Below, piece after piece: positions 35,992 through 48,214 of a DNA stretch of 64,000 nt; positions within the stretch are counted from its first letter, which is position 1, and each line of letters begins with the position of its first letter. Source of the stretch: Holothuria scabra (lineage: Eukaryota; Echinodermata; Holothuroidea; Aspidochirotida; Holothuriidae). A model generated the notes under the pieces. That model searched no databases. It had not been told where the DNA came from and saw only the letters and a list, made by a program, of their open reading frames with translations. The DNA lies in NCBI GenBank assembly GCA_037179385.1, contig CM074189.1, positions 27,961,648 to 28,025,647 on the forward strand, in the 5' to 3' direction. A program made the position numbers and the translations under genes.

Positions 35992-36539
35992 TAAGGAGAC
36001 AATTTGTTCACAATAGATATAAAAAGGAAAAATTGGAAACTCTAAGGTCTACCGTACGTATTGCTGACAGCCTTAAATCGTAAATAAATTTAATGGTTGT
36101 AGAACGAAAACAAACGGAAATTGTGATAATTAAATGAGGGAATATTTCGTTCACGGGACTAGGATTATGTTACTATTTATAGGCAACGAATTATCCAATA
36201 GTACACAAGTTGATGAACATAACATTAGCTCAACAATACGTTGGAAAGTACCTCAATGATGGAATCCTATGTTCCGGTCTTATAGCCTGTCAGTGTTGTT
36301 CAGTATATGCTGAACTGATTAAAATACCGTGCATGTGTACCAGAGAACATTCACGCTGCTGCAGAGAGGGCATTTCTGCCGAACGCGAGTCAAGTGCGCT
36401 TCATGCTGCAGTGACCTGGTGACAAAGATGAGATCTAGGGAAATACGTGGCATGGAAATTCGAGTTATGCATCAGAAATGTTTCACGATTACTTATAGTG
36501 AGAACACTTTAAAAAAATAGGAAAAGGAAGTACAATTTC

Positions 36540-36637
36540 GTCAACTTGAAATTTCCCCAAGTTCCACAAATTTTCCCAAAATATTTTCCAGGGGGCATCT
36601 TGCCCACCCTGCCCCCCCCCCATTGGCTACGCCCCTG
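36540..36637 (-). repeat. hAT-like MITE end, inverted orientation
   Basis: Ends with a C homopolymer, then GGCTACGCCCCTG, the complement of CAGGGGCGTAGCC. This is the same terminal class as at 30460 and 38485. Confidence 0.5.
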
Positions 36638-37185
36638 GTCAAATTTATGATGTCAGTTGGAGTTGTATTATGAGCTGTTATTTCATTTTGCCTCAGTTAG
36701 CTTTTCTTTCGGGTAGTCGTTTTCTATATCGGGTATATCTCTCAGACACTTAAAGTAATTAACATATTAAAAGTAAAAAAGTACAAAGCCTTATTTCGTC
36801 AAGATTAGGAACCAAAAGAAAGGGTGTTTACTAAAGATTACCTGCCAAATATGAAACCATGAGAAGAATGTGAAAAGTGATGACACGCCTATGCATCACA
36901 GGAGGGGAGGGAGGGGGCGGAATCCTCAGTCCAACTACTAAGCCCCCACCTTCCGTGCAAATTAAAATCGAAAGAAAACATATTCAGCAAAACGTGTTTA
37001 AAGAACAAAGTTCACTCATAAATTTTGTGATTTGCTTTGAAAGACTGGGGCTCAGCTTGGAAAATTTTGGAAAAAGAAGAACAACAGTCGTACACTACAC
37101 ATACGTTTGGGACGGCAAAAGAAAAAAGCAGATATCCAGCTCTATAAGATTTATGTGTCCATGAAGGTTGAACGTGCAACAGAGG
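36638..37185. other. non-coding stretch, no gene seen
   Basis: AT-rich sequence with a GGGAGG run near 36900-36918. No supported feature. Confidence 0.35.
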
Positions 37186-37236
37186 ATCCCTTCTCGGCTT
37201 TTTGGCTAAGATGATGTGTAGTACTTGTTCTTTTCA
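37186..37236 (+). ncRNA. U2 snRNA-like sequence, truncated (probable pseudogene)
   Basis: The 5' end of U2 is recognisable: ATCCCTTCTCGGCTTTTTGG, then CTAAGATGATGTGTAGTAC and TTGTTCTT. By eye roughly 44 of 50 positions match the conserved start of U2 RNA, including the GTGTAGTA branch-point-recognition region. Similarity stops after about 51 bases, before the Sm site. Truncation and substitutions suggest a retro-copied pseudogene. Confidence 0.7.
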
Positions 37237-38484
37237 CCCAGTCTAGAATAGAGACATACGTGACAGACAAATATAAATGGTGAGAAGGCCGTGCGTTTGA
37301 TCACCTATCGGCTTCCAGTGGACGTACAGCTTCTTCGGGAAGCAGTTTAAAGTTCTGTTTCGCTGAACGGCCCTTTGACAGAGAGTCGGGAGGACTTTAC
37401 AAAAAGTAGTGCACTAGTGGACCGCAGATTCAAGAAGGGCAGTACCATCATTATGAGACTCTTTTGTTTAAGGTGGCCGTTGTTTTCAAATTTTTTTGAG
37501 ACTCGTGTGAAAAGTTGCATATGGTGTGATAAAAACTTTCCCTTAATCGTCTTTTTTCCAGTGTACACTCTTTTAACTGATGAATCAGACTCGAGAAGTC
37601 GGGGTCCCTTCTATGAACTTAAATTCAATGAGAATGAAAGTGAGGTTAATGCTAAATAAGATTAATTGAGGTTTTAAGAAAAAAATGCAGACTCTCTCTT
37701 GTTACAAAAATTTAATCATGCTAGTGTCACTGTTCTACTAAAGTAATAAAAAATCTCAAATAATTCTTCAATGCGGCAAAGAGGATCAATTAAGGAACGG
37801 CGTACTATTAGAGCGATATAGGTATTACCCAAAAGTGATACTGGCTTTAACCCGGACCATCACCAAACGAAACATATGTTGCAGTTTGCGCATAGGAAGT
37901 TTACTAACAAAATAAGATAATGTAATATTAGAACAATAAAACCTCGATGACATTCAATCACGCAAGAATTATACTTAAAGGGCTAAAGAATTCTCCCAAA
38001 ACATATTTTAAAATAAAAGATAAACCCCACAATTTTCTTCTTAAATCTCTTCCAAGTATCTTTTACGATACGGTATTAAAGTATTTAAGTATTGTATATT
38101 TAAAGCTTGCCACAAATAAAAATAAATCAAAGCTATATATTAAACAGCATGAATAATAAATTCTAACAGTTCAACTCCATTTTTCAAAGGGCATTCTTGA
38201 GCCAAGATGTAAAATGTTGAAATTTATTTACTTAAAACAAATTAGTCCACTGCGCAATAATTCGTAATTCGAAATAGCGCTTGCATGAAATTTGGACATA
38301 CTCCTCTATTAAGACATAGTCAATAGAGGGCGTTGACTTTGGTTCAGTGTTCGACATGAAAACCTGACCTTGGTAAATTCTTGCTGTCTACATGGTCGGA
38401 GCGTATGTTACTGAGCTTGATAGAGTTGACCTAACATTTCTTAATTGTGACAATAATTTATATCTTGAAACGAAAAAATCGGTC

Positions 38485-38676
38485 AGCCGGTGGCGTAGCC
38501 ACAGGGGGGTTGGGGGTGTGAGTGGGGGGTGTGGGGGTCAGAACCCCCATGACCCAACCTTGCAATGCAAAAACACCTAAAAGAGCGTTATTTTCCTCTC
38601 TATCCTTAGACGTTTCGCTCATGTTGTGCCCCAGACCCTCCCGTCACCATGACGCAATCCTGGCTACGCGCCTGTG
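38485..38676. mobile_element. hAT-like MITE, about 190 bp
   Basis: Left end CCGGTGGCGTAGCCAC, right end GGCTACGCGCCTGT: inverted copies of the GGCGTAGCC terminal class, enclosing a G-rich then C-rich non-coding core. Possible imperfect duplication GGTCAG / GGTCAA at the flanks. Confidence 0.6.
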
Positions 38677-39349
38677 GTCAACATTTGGTGAAAATAACAA
38701 TAAAATTTCAAAGCAAATTCTGCCAGATTTTGCAAGCCAACAGATCTAAATGATGTATTATCTGTTTTTTTTTTAATTCCTCATTTTGTCGTTTTTGTAC
38801 TATCAAGACAGGAAACAGATCAAATACTACAAATTCCAGAGATTTCATATTTGCATGGTAAATGACTGAGATGTAAAGTTTTTAGACCGATTGTGGTGAT
38901 TCGGTGGACTCCCAGTCTGCTTCTACTAGAGTTAAAGACTTTACACCAGCCAAGGTCATTTAGATTCTTGCTGTCAGATAGCGTCAAAAAACTAGAAAAT
39001 GTGGTTACGAAAATCGTAACCACTTACTGTCCATGATTGTTTCTGTGCCAGCGTACTTTGGTACGTTGTAAAGCTTAGGGTATCGTCCTTTCACGTTCGT
39101 TAGCCGATGTGATATACCTAAATATACTCAATGCAGTACTGTGGTGGTTGCTTGTTGCAGATATCAGTCCTTCGCTACTTTCGACTCTCAATATCGTGAT
39201 ACACATGAATGATGCAGGACTGCAGTATTTCTCATAATGCTTATCAGGCTAATTGAAGAATCACCACCTATAGGCTATTCACACAAAGCTGATGTAACGG
39301 CAGTGATCAACCGGAAGTCGTAAAGTATGCCTATAGTGCTTACAGTGGC

Positions 39350-39600
39350 ACTGCAGGTAGGGTAACCAGACGTTCGGGTTTACCAGACACGTCCTCTTTT
39401 CATTGTTTCGTGCTGGGTCCGGACGGTTTTGTCAAATTACCGCCACGTCCGGATTTCATGTATTTCTTACATGATCTGACATGTTTTCCCTAATTTTGCT
39501 TCAATCAAGTTAGAAGACACTCTACTAGTAAAAGCCACAAATATTGCACCAATTTGCATCTAGATACCATTGAAAACCAACAAAATTTCCAAACTCCCCA
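39350..39600. repeat. dispersed repeat related to 60690-61070
   Basis: Shares CGTCC-GGATTT, TCATGTATTTCTTACATGATC-like wording and ATTTGCATCTAG with the block at 60690-61070, where the equivalents are TGTGTTTCCCACATGATCC and TTTTGCATCTAG. Two diverged copies of one family. Superfamily not assigned. Confidence 0.5.
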
Positions 39601-41336
39601 CCTCTCCCCTCCTCTTACTCATCACCAGGGTTGCGATTTATGTCCTCCTTGCGAGAAAATAAATAGGTCTATGGTAACCGTAAGTGCAGACAAAAAGAAC
39701 AGTTTAGACCCCTATGCTAATTCTGAGAATAAGCATCATTCTGAGAATGATAATATACACAAGCGGGGGTGGGCCTTTGGGCGTATGTTATGCCCACAGA
39801 CTTCCTACATGAACATGAACAGAGGATCGTGGGGAAATTGGTCGCCACCGTTCGAACAAAAAAGACGCAGCATGATATCACCGACTGCTCGACCCAATTA
39901 AAGCTATGTATAACTCCTTTATGTATAACTTCCTGTATACATTGACAGAGCAGACTGCACTTACGTCCTATGCGTAGATTGTCGCTACCGTAGGTGTGAT
40001 TACAGCAAGATGGCTGCCTACTATGGTTTTCGTTCGTAGGGAAGGATAAGTTCTTATTACTTCTCAAGATACACCTAGCGTTTGGCAAGCCTGAGTTAAG
40101 CCTTACGTTACTGCCTCCAAGAGAGCTAGTGTCAAGTGCTAAGATTAAACCTAGGTCTAGATGCGTACATAAATGTCATGGCTGTTCTGCGGCGACGAAC
40201 TACAAGCACTTGCGAGATACGACAGTACAGTGTGTGTGCCACAATACTACAATGCTCTTTAGCTTGTTAGCGTTTGGCGTCACTGTACGTGTACGCGATA
40301 TACTACAGGTACATACGACCGTTGGGCGATAAGCAAGTATACTGTATACAAATTTGACTTACTCAAGTATTCTTTTACAAAAAACAATAAAATGCATAAA
40401 TGCCAAAATTAAACCCTCTCATTTTAGGCCATATCATAACCAAAAGTGACCATGAAGTCTCGTTCCCGTCTACATGACTCACTCAACATAATGAGCTCGA
40501 TTGTAGAGAAAACCACTCACTGAGAATCAAGAAACATTGAACGAAAGAACTGTACCTCGAAAATGAGAGGCGTACCGAAAGTACTGTCCATGATGTCATG
40601 GACAGCACAATCACCCAGTTTGAAGCTCTACCGCCCAGTTTGTGTGCCGATTTTTCATGCTACAAAATTTTCTTTCTTGTTTTACAACTCACAATGCCTG
40701 CTTTGTTTCCCTTCAAAATTAAAAATGTGTTATGTCCTTGAACACTTCCTGTCTGCTTACATATCATGTTGCACAGAGAGGGTTTAATTAATTACATCGT
40801 GCACTTGAAAAGAGTAAGAGTTCTATTACACCTTGGTACGAGATGCACCAACTTTCACCAAAAGAAGGAAATGCAACGACTTGTATTTACGTTGTTCAAC
40901 AATGACATCACAAATGATTGCTTAATGTACCATTTTGACTAGAATGAATAAATTGAAACATATATCTCGGCTCATGAATGTTCTATGTAGACGGGAGTCG
41001 TGAGTTACACTTTAAGGTTAAACATGCAGTTTATCGTCATAAATTGTAACATTGAGGAAGAAACTATTGCCACATGAATTTGAATTGCAATTTATGAATT
41101 ATGATAGGAAGATACAGTTATTCAAATTTATTCAATTTGAATTGACTAAAGTTCAGTTGAAGTAAGTATACCTGACAGCAATGCAACAGACAAAGAATAT
41201 ACATTTAGGTTCAAGCAACCTATCCATAAATTCCTTGGTGACCTTTGAGCTAATAAACCATGATAAATCTACTTGGCCTTTCATCTTTTCCAATACCGTA
41301 AATGCAAACGAACTTTATTTTTTTCCTCTCTTTTAG
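39601..41336. other. intron-like non-coding stretch
   Basis: Short frames only, on both strands. No repeat boundary or RNA gene supported. Confidence 0.35.
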
Positions 41337-41402
41337 ACGATTGTCGAACAACCGTATTGTACGGGTACAGTCAGATGTATTGCCACCATCTCTGGTTTTT
41401 TT
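41337..41402 (+). CDS. exon encoding one leucine-rich repeat (LRR)
   Basis: Acceptor TTTTTTTCCTCTCTTTTAG, 66 bases, donor GTGAGT. The frame is RLSNNRIVRVQSDVLPPSLV then F with a TT tail. The pattern L--N-I--V-----PPSLV-L is an LRR. The start (A) and end (TT) phases are the same as in the exons at 27560 and 61773, so the exons can be joined or skipped without shifting the frame. Length 22 codons versus 21 in the first exon. It lies about 870 bp left of the large purine tract. Part of the same plus-strand LRR gene by inference. Confidence 0.75.
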
Positions 41403-42272
41403 GTGAGTATAATTTCAGTTTGGCATATCGATTGTAGTAATGATGGTCTTTCATAAGATATCAAATCTATTAAAGGCTGTTCCAAATAGAAAGCCAAATC
41501 CCCCTCTTTGCTTTCCCGAATCAATGTCCAGTTCAGGATATCCTACAAAGGGTTTTGATCAAGACGCAATGAGTATTTCACAGACTTTTCTTCAATTGGT
41601 AAGCTTAATTACATGACAAGACGACAATTCCTAGCACAGGCCCATCAGGTACATCAGCTGCATATTGGTGGCATTACGAGACATGATTTTGCGTTGGTCA
41701 GTTTAGATAGGGGGGAATCTTTTGGTGTCCCCGTAGCGCCTGCCCATCATCAATCGGGAGATTTCACCATTTGCCCCTCACCCAACCAGCACAACTTTTT
41801 TTTTTAAATTCCTGTACATACCACTGAGTTTGAAAGTGCCGCCGAATGTTAGCGGCACTAACCCTAATCCCTGATTTAACCCTTACAACGACCCTAACGC
41901 TAGTAACCCCAACCCCCGTACGGACTCCCAATACACCTTTTAATGACTGCATAAAGTTTCAGCAAAGGTTTTCCACCCCTATTAACATAACCTATGTAAA
42001 CACAATAGACTGGAAAGCAAAGAGAAACACTGCATTCCATCCCAGTCATTGTCAAGAAAACTGCCATGAGAAAGTTCTCTACAATCATGGAAGTACTTCC
42101 CTGCTACAATGCACATTTCACACGGTAGTGATAGCCCATGGATGTACCTCTGTTAGTGTAGGCTATCCCTAGATCACTGCCAAGTATCACCCTCCGCCGA
42201 ATACAACACTTGTGCTCCAAGTTTGTGCTCAACAAAAGCCAATAGGATAATAAGGGAAATAAGCCCAAATAC

Positions 42273-42596
42273 GAAGAAGAAGAAGAAGAAGAAGAAGAAG
42301 AAGAAGAAGAAGAAGAAGAAGAAGAAGAAGAAGAAGAAGAAGAAGAAGAAGAAGAAGAAGAAGAAGAAGAAGAAGAAGAAGAAGAAGAAGAAGAAGAAGA
42401 AGAAGAAGAAGAAGAAGAAGAAGAAGAAGAAGAAGAAGAAGAAGAAGAAGAAGAAGAAGAAGAAGAAGAAGAAGAAGAAGAAGAAGAAGAAGGAAGAGGA
42501 AGAGGAAGAGGAAGAGGAAGAGGAAGAGGAAGAGGAAGAGGAAGAGGAAGAGGAAGAGGAAGAGGAAGAGGAAGAGGAAGAGGAAGAGGAAGAGGA

Positions 42597-42653
<57 letters not shown>

Positions 42654-43813
42654 AGAAGAAGAAGAAGAAGAAGAAGAAGAAGAAGAAGAAGAAGAAGAAG
42701 AAGAAGAAGAAGAAGAAGAAGAAGAAGAAGAAGAAGAAGAAGAAGAAGAAGAAGAAGAAGAAGAAGAAGAAGAAGAAGAAGAAGAAGAAGAAGAAGAAGA
42801 AGAAGAAGAAGAAGAAGAAGAAGAAGAAGAAGAAGAAGAAGAAGAAGAAGAAGAAGAAGAAGAAGAAGAAGAAGAAGAAGAAGAAGAAGAAGAAGAAGAA
42901 GAAGAAGAAGAAGAAGAAGAAGAAGAAGAAGAAGAAGAAGAAGAAGAAGAAGAAGAAGAAGAAGAAGAAGAAGAAGAAGAAGAAGAAGAAGAAGAAGAAG
43001 AAGAAGAAGAAGAAGAAGAAGAAGAAGAAGAAGAAGAAGAAGAAGAAGAAGAAGAAGAAGAAGAAGAAGAAGAAGAAGAAGAAGAAGAAGAAGAAGAAGA
43101 AGAAGAAGAAGAAGAAGAAGAAGAAGAAGAAGAAGAAGAAGAAGAAGAAGAAGAAGAAGAAGAAGAAGAAGAAGAAGAAGAAGAAGAAGAAGAAGAAGAA
43201 GAAGAAGAAGAAGAAGAAGAAGAAGAAGAAGAAGAAGAAGAAGAAGAAGAAGAAGAAGAAGAAGAAGAAGAAGAAGAAGAAGAAGAAGAAGAAGAAGAAG
43301 AAGAAGAAGAAGAAGAAGAAGAAGAAGAAGAAGAAGAAGAAGAAGAAGAAGAAGAAGAAGAAGAAGAAGAAAGAAGAAGAAGAAGAAGGAAGAAGAAGAA
43401 GAAGAAGAAGAAGAAGAAGAAGAAGAAGAAGAAGGAAGAAGAAGGAAGAAGAAGGAAGAAGAAGGAAGAAGAAGAAAGAAGAAGGAAGAAGAAGGAAGAA
43501 GAAGGAAGAAGAAGGAAGAAGAAGGAAGAAGAAGGAAGAAGAAGGAAGAAGAAGGAAGAAGAAGGAAGAAGAAGGAAGAAGAAGGAAGAAGAAGGAAGAA
43601 GAAGGAAGAAGAAGGAAGAAGAAGGAAGAAGAAGGAAGAAGAAGGAAGAAGAAGGAAGAAGAAGGAAGAAGAAGGAAGAAGAAGGAAGAAGAAGGAAGAA
43701 GAAGGAAGAAGAAGGAAGAAGAAGGAAGAAGAAGGAAGAAGAAGGAAGAAGAAGGAAGAAGAAGGAAGAAGAAGGAAGAAGAAGGAAGAAGAAGGAAGAA
43801 GAAGGAAGAAGAA
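42273..43813 (+). repeat. 1.54-kb pure purine tract (GAA and derivatives)
   Basis: Uninterrupted purine strand in blocks: (GAA)n 42273-42491, (GAGGAA)n to about 42608, (GAA)n to about 43370, a short mixed part, then a decamer GAAGGAAGAA repeated about 38 times to 43813. Apparent poly-Glu, Lys, Leu, Ser or Phe frames across it exist only because the repeat lacks stops in every frame. Long GAA tracts can form triplex (H-DNA) and impede polymerases. Confidence 0.97.
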
Positions 43814-46800
43814 GCAACACCACATGCCATTTTCTCTTGTTAAGTAAAAATGTTCTGCCCCCCACTCGACTTCTTGCATTGTGTAAGAAAGGTACCTTTC
43901 AAGCAGTCAATAACCGTTTCTGGGGTAGATGTGAGCATCTGTATAAAAATAGTTCAAGCTGAACGGTTTTTTATGGAAGTTAACGGTTGACCAGGGTGTT
44001 AAGCGAGACGAAGTTTTTGATAGTGTGGTCGTTGAGTCAGAGCCAACGTAAACCAGAGAAGCAGCTCTTAAGTCTGGGACTATTTTGTGAGTGATCAAGT
44101 TATGTATTTGAGAAAGTCAATAGGACGTATTATCTTCCTTCCATAGAAAGACTTTCTGTCAATCTCAGATAGTATGATAATTAGTATGATACGATAGACC
44201 ATGGGACAGAGTCCAAAAAAGGCTTTATATCTTGACTTTCGTGGCAACATCAAGGAGACTACGCAAAATTGTGACCAATTGGGAGAAAATTGATCAAAGT
44301 TAGTGAAAAAAAAAATGATTCCCACGTTCAAAAGTTGCACATTAATGATTAATGAGACAAATGGCCGACACATTCCCATATACTTGTGTACAAAACAAAA
44401 CAATTTCTCCTGTGTTCAAAGTAGACTCAAAAATTGGGTTTTGCAGATATGGAATCACCACGATTGTCCTCTTCATAACATTTGCATACTTTTTTCCAAC
44501 AGATGTCATCTGGGGCTAAGATATAAAAGGATAATTGAAGTAGAGGGCCTTGTTTAAATGATCTATACACAACAATAATGCAGTGTTAAATGCAGATAAA
44601 CCATCATATCTCTCTATGACAAGCTCAGTTGTACATTCTGCCATTGGGGTATTTGGTGGCAAGTTGCTCACTCTGCCATCTTGACCTTAATCACAAGACC
44701 CCTCCCCCACCCCACCTCGTAAAGACCCATAGCGAATAATAACAAACGGTAAAACTCCTTGGGTTGACTGTAGTAGATGCTAGTTGGGCTTGCCTGGTCA
44801 TTCTTCAGTTCTCAATCTGGGCTGTTTTATTTGCATATCACATGACAGAGGCAGGGAAGGGGTGCAGACACCCCCCCCCCCATTCGCTGCCATGTGTAAT
44901 TTGTATATGCTTCACAATGTGTCATGTATGAAGTAACATAATGTATCTTAGGTCCAGCCCACTTCCAAAAGCAAATATTTCCAAAGTGAACAGGGAAACC
45001 CCCCCTTAGACCCCACCCAGGTAAGCAACTACTCAAACCTTGTGCCCCCTCTATTTCAGCTTCCTTTATACACGAGGTTGGTGTAACAATTCATGTTCAT
45101 GGAAGTAAATGAATCAACACACAGTATTGCTACCCTAAATCAAATTAGTCAATACTGTCTATGGAGGTGACGGTTCAACGCGAAAAAAAAACATTTGAGG
45201 TGCCCGGAGGCAAGGGCAGTCATCCCCCTCCCCAAATTAAAACATTTGTCCCCCAGTCATCTCCAAAACTAAATGCACCTAACCTGAGACTTCAATTTTC
45301 ACCCAGGGATGTGCTAAAACCTAAGCCTCCAACAGGTTCATAGCCAGACAAGGCATTGAAAGTGGGCTAAAACCTTTCCAGAGGCAAAATATTTAAGGGA
45401 GTGGGGGCACATTTGCACAAATGTATTAATTCATTGGCACACTTCAAAGCTTTTAGAGGTGAAGAATTTTAAGGGGGCTATGGGTCTGTCTTCCAAGACC
45501 TTTGCACCCTGGACCCCACAGAGGGCCTGAAACAGGCACTTTACCTGTCCCGCAGATGGGGGCACATTCTTTTCACTCAGTTTCTGGATGGAAATTTTTA
45601 TGCACCAAACATTCTCTTTTGCCTCCCAAACACTTTTGATATTCTTGTGCCACCACCGAGGAGCGTGGGCAGTAGGTACAGATACAATGATAATGTCTGG
45701 AATCTGGATTCATTCATGAAGGATGAGGATGCAACAACAACTGTGGAACACTTGCAACTTGGTTTTTCATATCAGATAAATTAACAAATATTACATGAGT
45801 GACTGGGGGTCAAGCAATGTGCACCACAGCTCTTGATTTCTAGTTCACCAATGCAAATGATTAACAAGAAAAAGTTTATTAGTTTTCTGGCATACTGAAA
45901 TTCTCCTCCTGTATTAATACATTCCACTCAAACAGTGCTTTCTACAGAAGTGCTGAATTAAAAATCGCTGACTGTGAACTCATGGACACAGACAACTATT
46001 AGAATAAGCCTGTATACATAAAAATGCCTTGACTGACACTTGCTTTATGCAGACTTGCCTTGAACCTAATAAACCATGAAAAATTATCAAAACGGCCAAA
46101 CAGTACCAATTCTCTTTGGTCAATCATGTAGATTGCAGGAGACAAATGACATTGAAGATGAAAACCCCCATAACACAACAGTTGTGGTTCGGACTGTGTC
46201 AGTTTTGGTTCTTTGTCTGTGGGTTCTGAAAAAAAAAATGAAGCAGAAAAGAATAAAACTGAAGTAAATGCTTGAACCTCATTGAATCTCTTTGTTCACT
46301 TTCTGTACACATCAAGTTGTGAACAATTTGAAATTCAAATTCCTGTGTTACTGTAATTTCACTGCCAGAACCTATAACTATCCTTGGAGGGGTCTAAAGA
46401 GAGAGATGCCCCTCCCCCTTTAATCTTCAACAAAAACTATTATTTAAAAGATCTTACTGGCCACGGAGATATCAGGGGCCTTGCTGAAACATCATACTTG
46501 CACACTATTACATAATTCAGTCAAACATAGCAACTTATAATTATGAACACAAATTTAATGCAGTGATGGTTTCTGTATTGGCAATTTACTCAACAAAAGA
46601 AATTGCAATAAAAAATTATCATTCACAGATCACAATTTAAATATAATTTAAATATAATTTTGCAGTGTTTTTGACTTAGCAATTTGAATGGTCGGGAATC
46701 CAAGTTAATCGAGCATACTGAATCTGATCTTGACCCACATTAGGAAGTCTGTTGACCTCCAGAAACATACTGCGTTTTTCAGCCTATTTTTTTTTGTTTT

Positions 46801-47166
46801 TTATCAGGTTGCATGTGACTCTTGTGTTAATTTTCAGCCAAGTCTCTGGTAATCTACACCCTGCAAATTAAAACCGACTAGCCCAAAGGCAAAGCGAGTT
46901 TTCTGTGGCTGTTTGTTGCTTGAAACCCGACTCATGCAGCATCATTGGCAAAGATTTTTTTTTTCGTTCATAAATGAATTAATTCATCACAGCAGTGGAA
47001 AACTTAAGCTGAGTCATACTATCAACAACATCAAGTGAAAAAACATCCCCTCAGCTACAGGATACACTGCCACCACTTCTACAACTATAAACGTTTATGG
47101 AAATGGTCAATGAAGGAGAGTCCTTCGTAATTTGTCATTTTGCACCAACCTTAAAATAAAACTTAC
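43814..47166. other. intron-like stretch with repeats, no gene seen
   Basis: A 63-codon minus-strand frame at 43907-44098 and an open minus-strand frame at about 46006-46216 behind an acceptor-like TTTTTTTTTCAG are the only coding-like pieces. Neither matches a family I know. C homopolymers at 44871-44880 and 44999-45005 are present. Confidence 0.35.
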
Positions 47167-47240
47167 CAGACAAGTCCTTGCTGGATTCTCATCTGAGGTT
47201 GCCATCCCATCATGCCTTTCTAGCCTATCTTTCAAAAAGT
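47167..47240 (-). CDS. candidate exon, unknown protein
   Basis: Minus strand: acceptor CACTTCATATTTCAG, 74 bases, strong donor (GTCTG then GTAAGT). The frame reads FLKDRLERHDGMATSDENPA then RTCL and is hydrophilic and protein-like. An upstream donor-like site (AACACAG then GTAAGG, near 48160) and a downstream acceptor-like site (near 46216) suggest a small multi-exon gene antisense to, and inside an intron of, the LRR gene. Identity unknown. Confidence 0.4.
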
Positions 47241-48214
47241 CTGAAATATGAAGTGGAATGCAAAACATAAATATGGTTAAGCTATCTGATATTAAAAAGT
47301 CACATTGTGGCAATTTAATCCCTTAAATGGGATCGTCTGAAATTTGTGACGTGTGAAAGTTTTACCCTCGGTGACGTGACGTCAAGTTATTGGTTTGGTG
47401 GAGCCTGTGACACATCCAATGTGCCAAGTGACCATAGGTAAAGTTCTATGGATTAATTTATAGAGAATGATCCATGAGTGTGCACCTAACGTTAAGAACT
47501 TGTACACAACATTGAAAAAGTACAGCAGGACCCAATTCAGGACGTGACGTGATGGTGAGCCATGACGATAAATTCAATGCACCACTGTCGTGATGTTATC
47601 ATAGGATTTAGGATACCCACCTCTTAAAAACTTACTTTACTATGGCCCATTAAAAATTGAGCTCTTCGACAAGCACAGTAACTCGTGGTTAATCAATCAG
47701 TCCATCAATTCCTAACTGCGAGCATTAATTGAAAATCTCATGTTTGGCTTATTCCATTTTCAATCATCACACATGTATATGACACAGATTACCATCCTGT
47801 TTCTAACTGTAGTACTGGGTACTTGTAACATTAGTGTAGTCCTAGGGGCCCATTGGTTAGTTGCTAGTGATTTAGTAACTTTGATTGTGCATTGAGACTG
47901 CCTTCGAACGATCACTGATGCTGTTTGTATACACACACTTATTTGCTAAGGAGTAAGGACAACGTTATGCCTAAATAATAAACGGTTAGAAAGAGATTAT
48001 ACACTAGGCCTATGATTTTGAGGTCTATGGCAGTTCTGTGTTGTAACGTGCTTAACCTAGGCTTGCGCAGTTTCATTACACTGTCTTACGATCATCGAAA
48101 CTGGTAGTTCAACCAAGTTTTAAAAATTTATTTTACAGTAATTTAATTCGGCCCTTACCTGTGTTCTGTATCTTGGTTCTTGCTCTGATCATCTGAAAGC
48201 ACGTCGGTAAATCG

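Noticed and set aside
30460..36637. A single 6.2-kb hAT element from the CAGTGGCGTAGC end to the inverted GGCTACGCCCCTG end
   Set aside because: The 8 bases outside the two ends (TATGCGGC and GTCAAATT) do not match, and the foldback element and hairpin lie between. Two separate MITE ends are simpler, though a MITE split by later insertions is not excluded.
41856..41930. Telomere-like ACCCTAA words
   Set aside because: Only scattered, degenerate copies with irregular spacing; not an interstitial telomeric array. The same holds for TAGGGTT words near 59850.
42104..43962. Four overlapping frames of 530-590 codons on both strands (poly-Glu, Lys, Leu, Ser, Phe)
   Set aside because: They exist only because GAA-type repeats contain no stop codon in any frame. 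No unique protein sequence flanks them.
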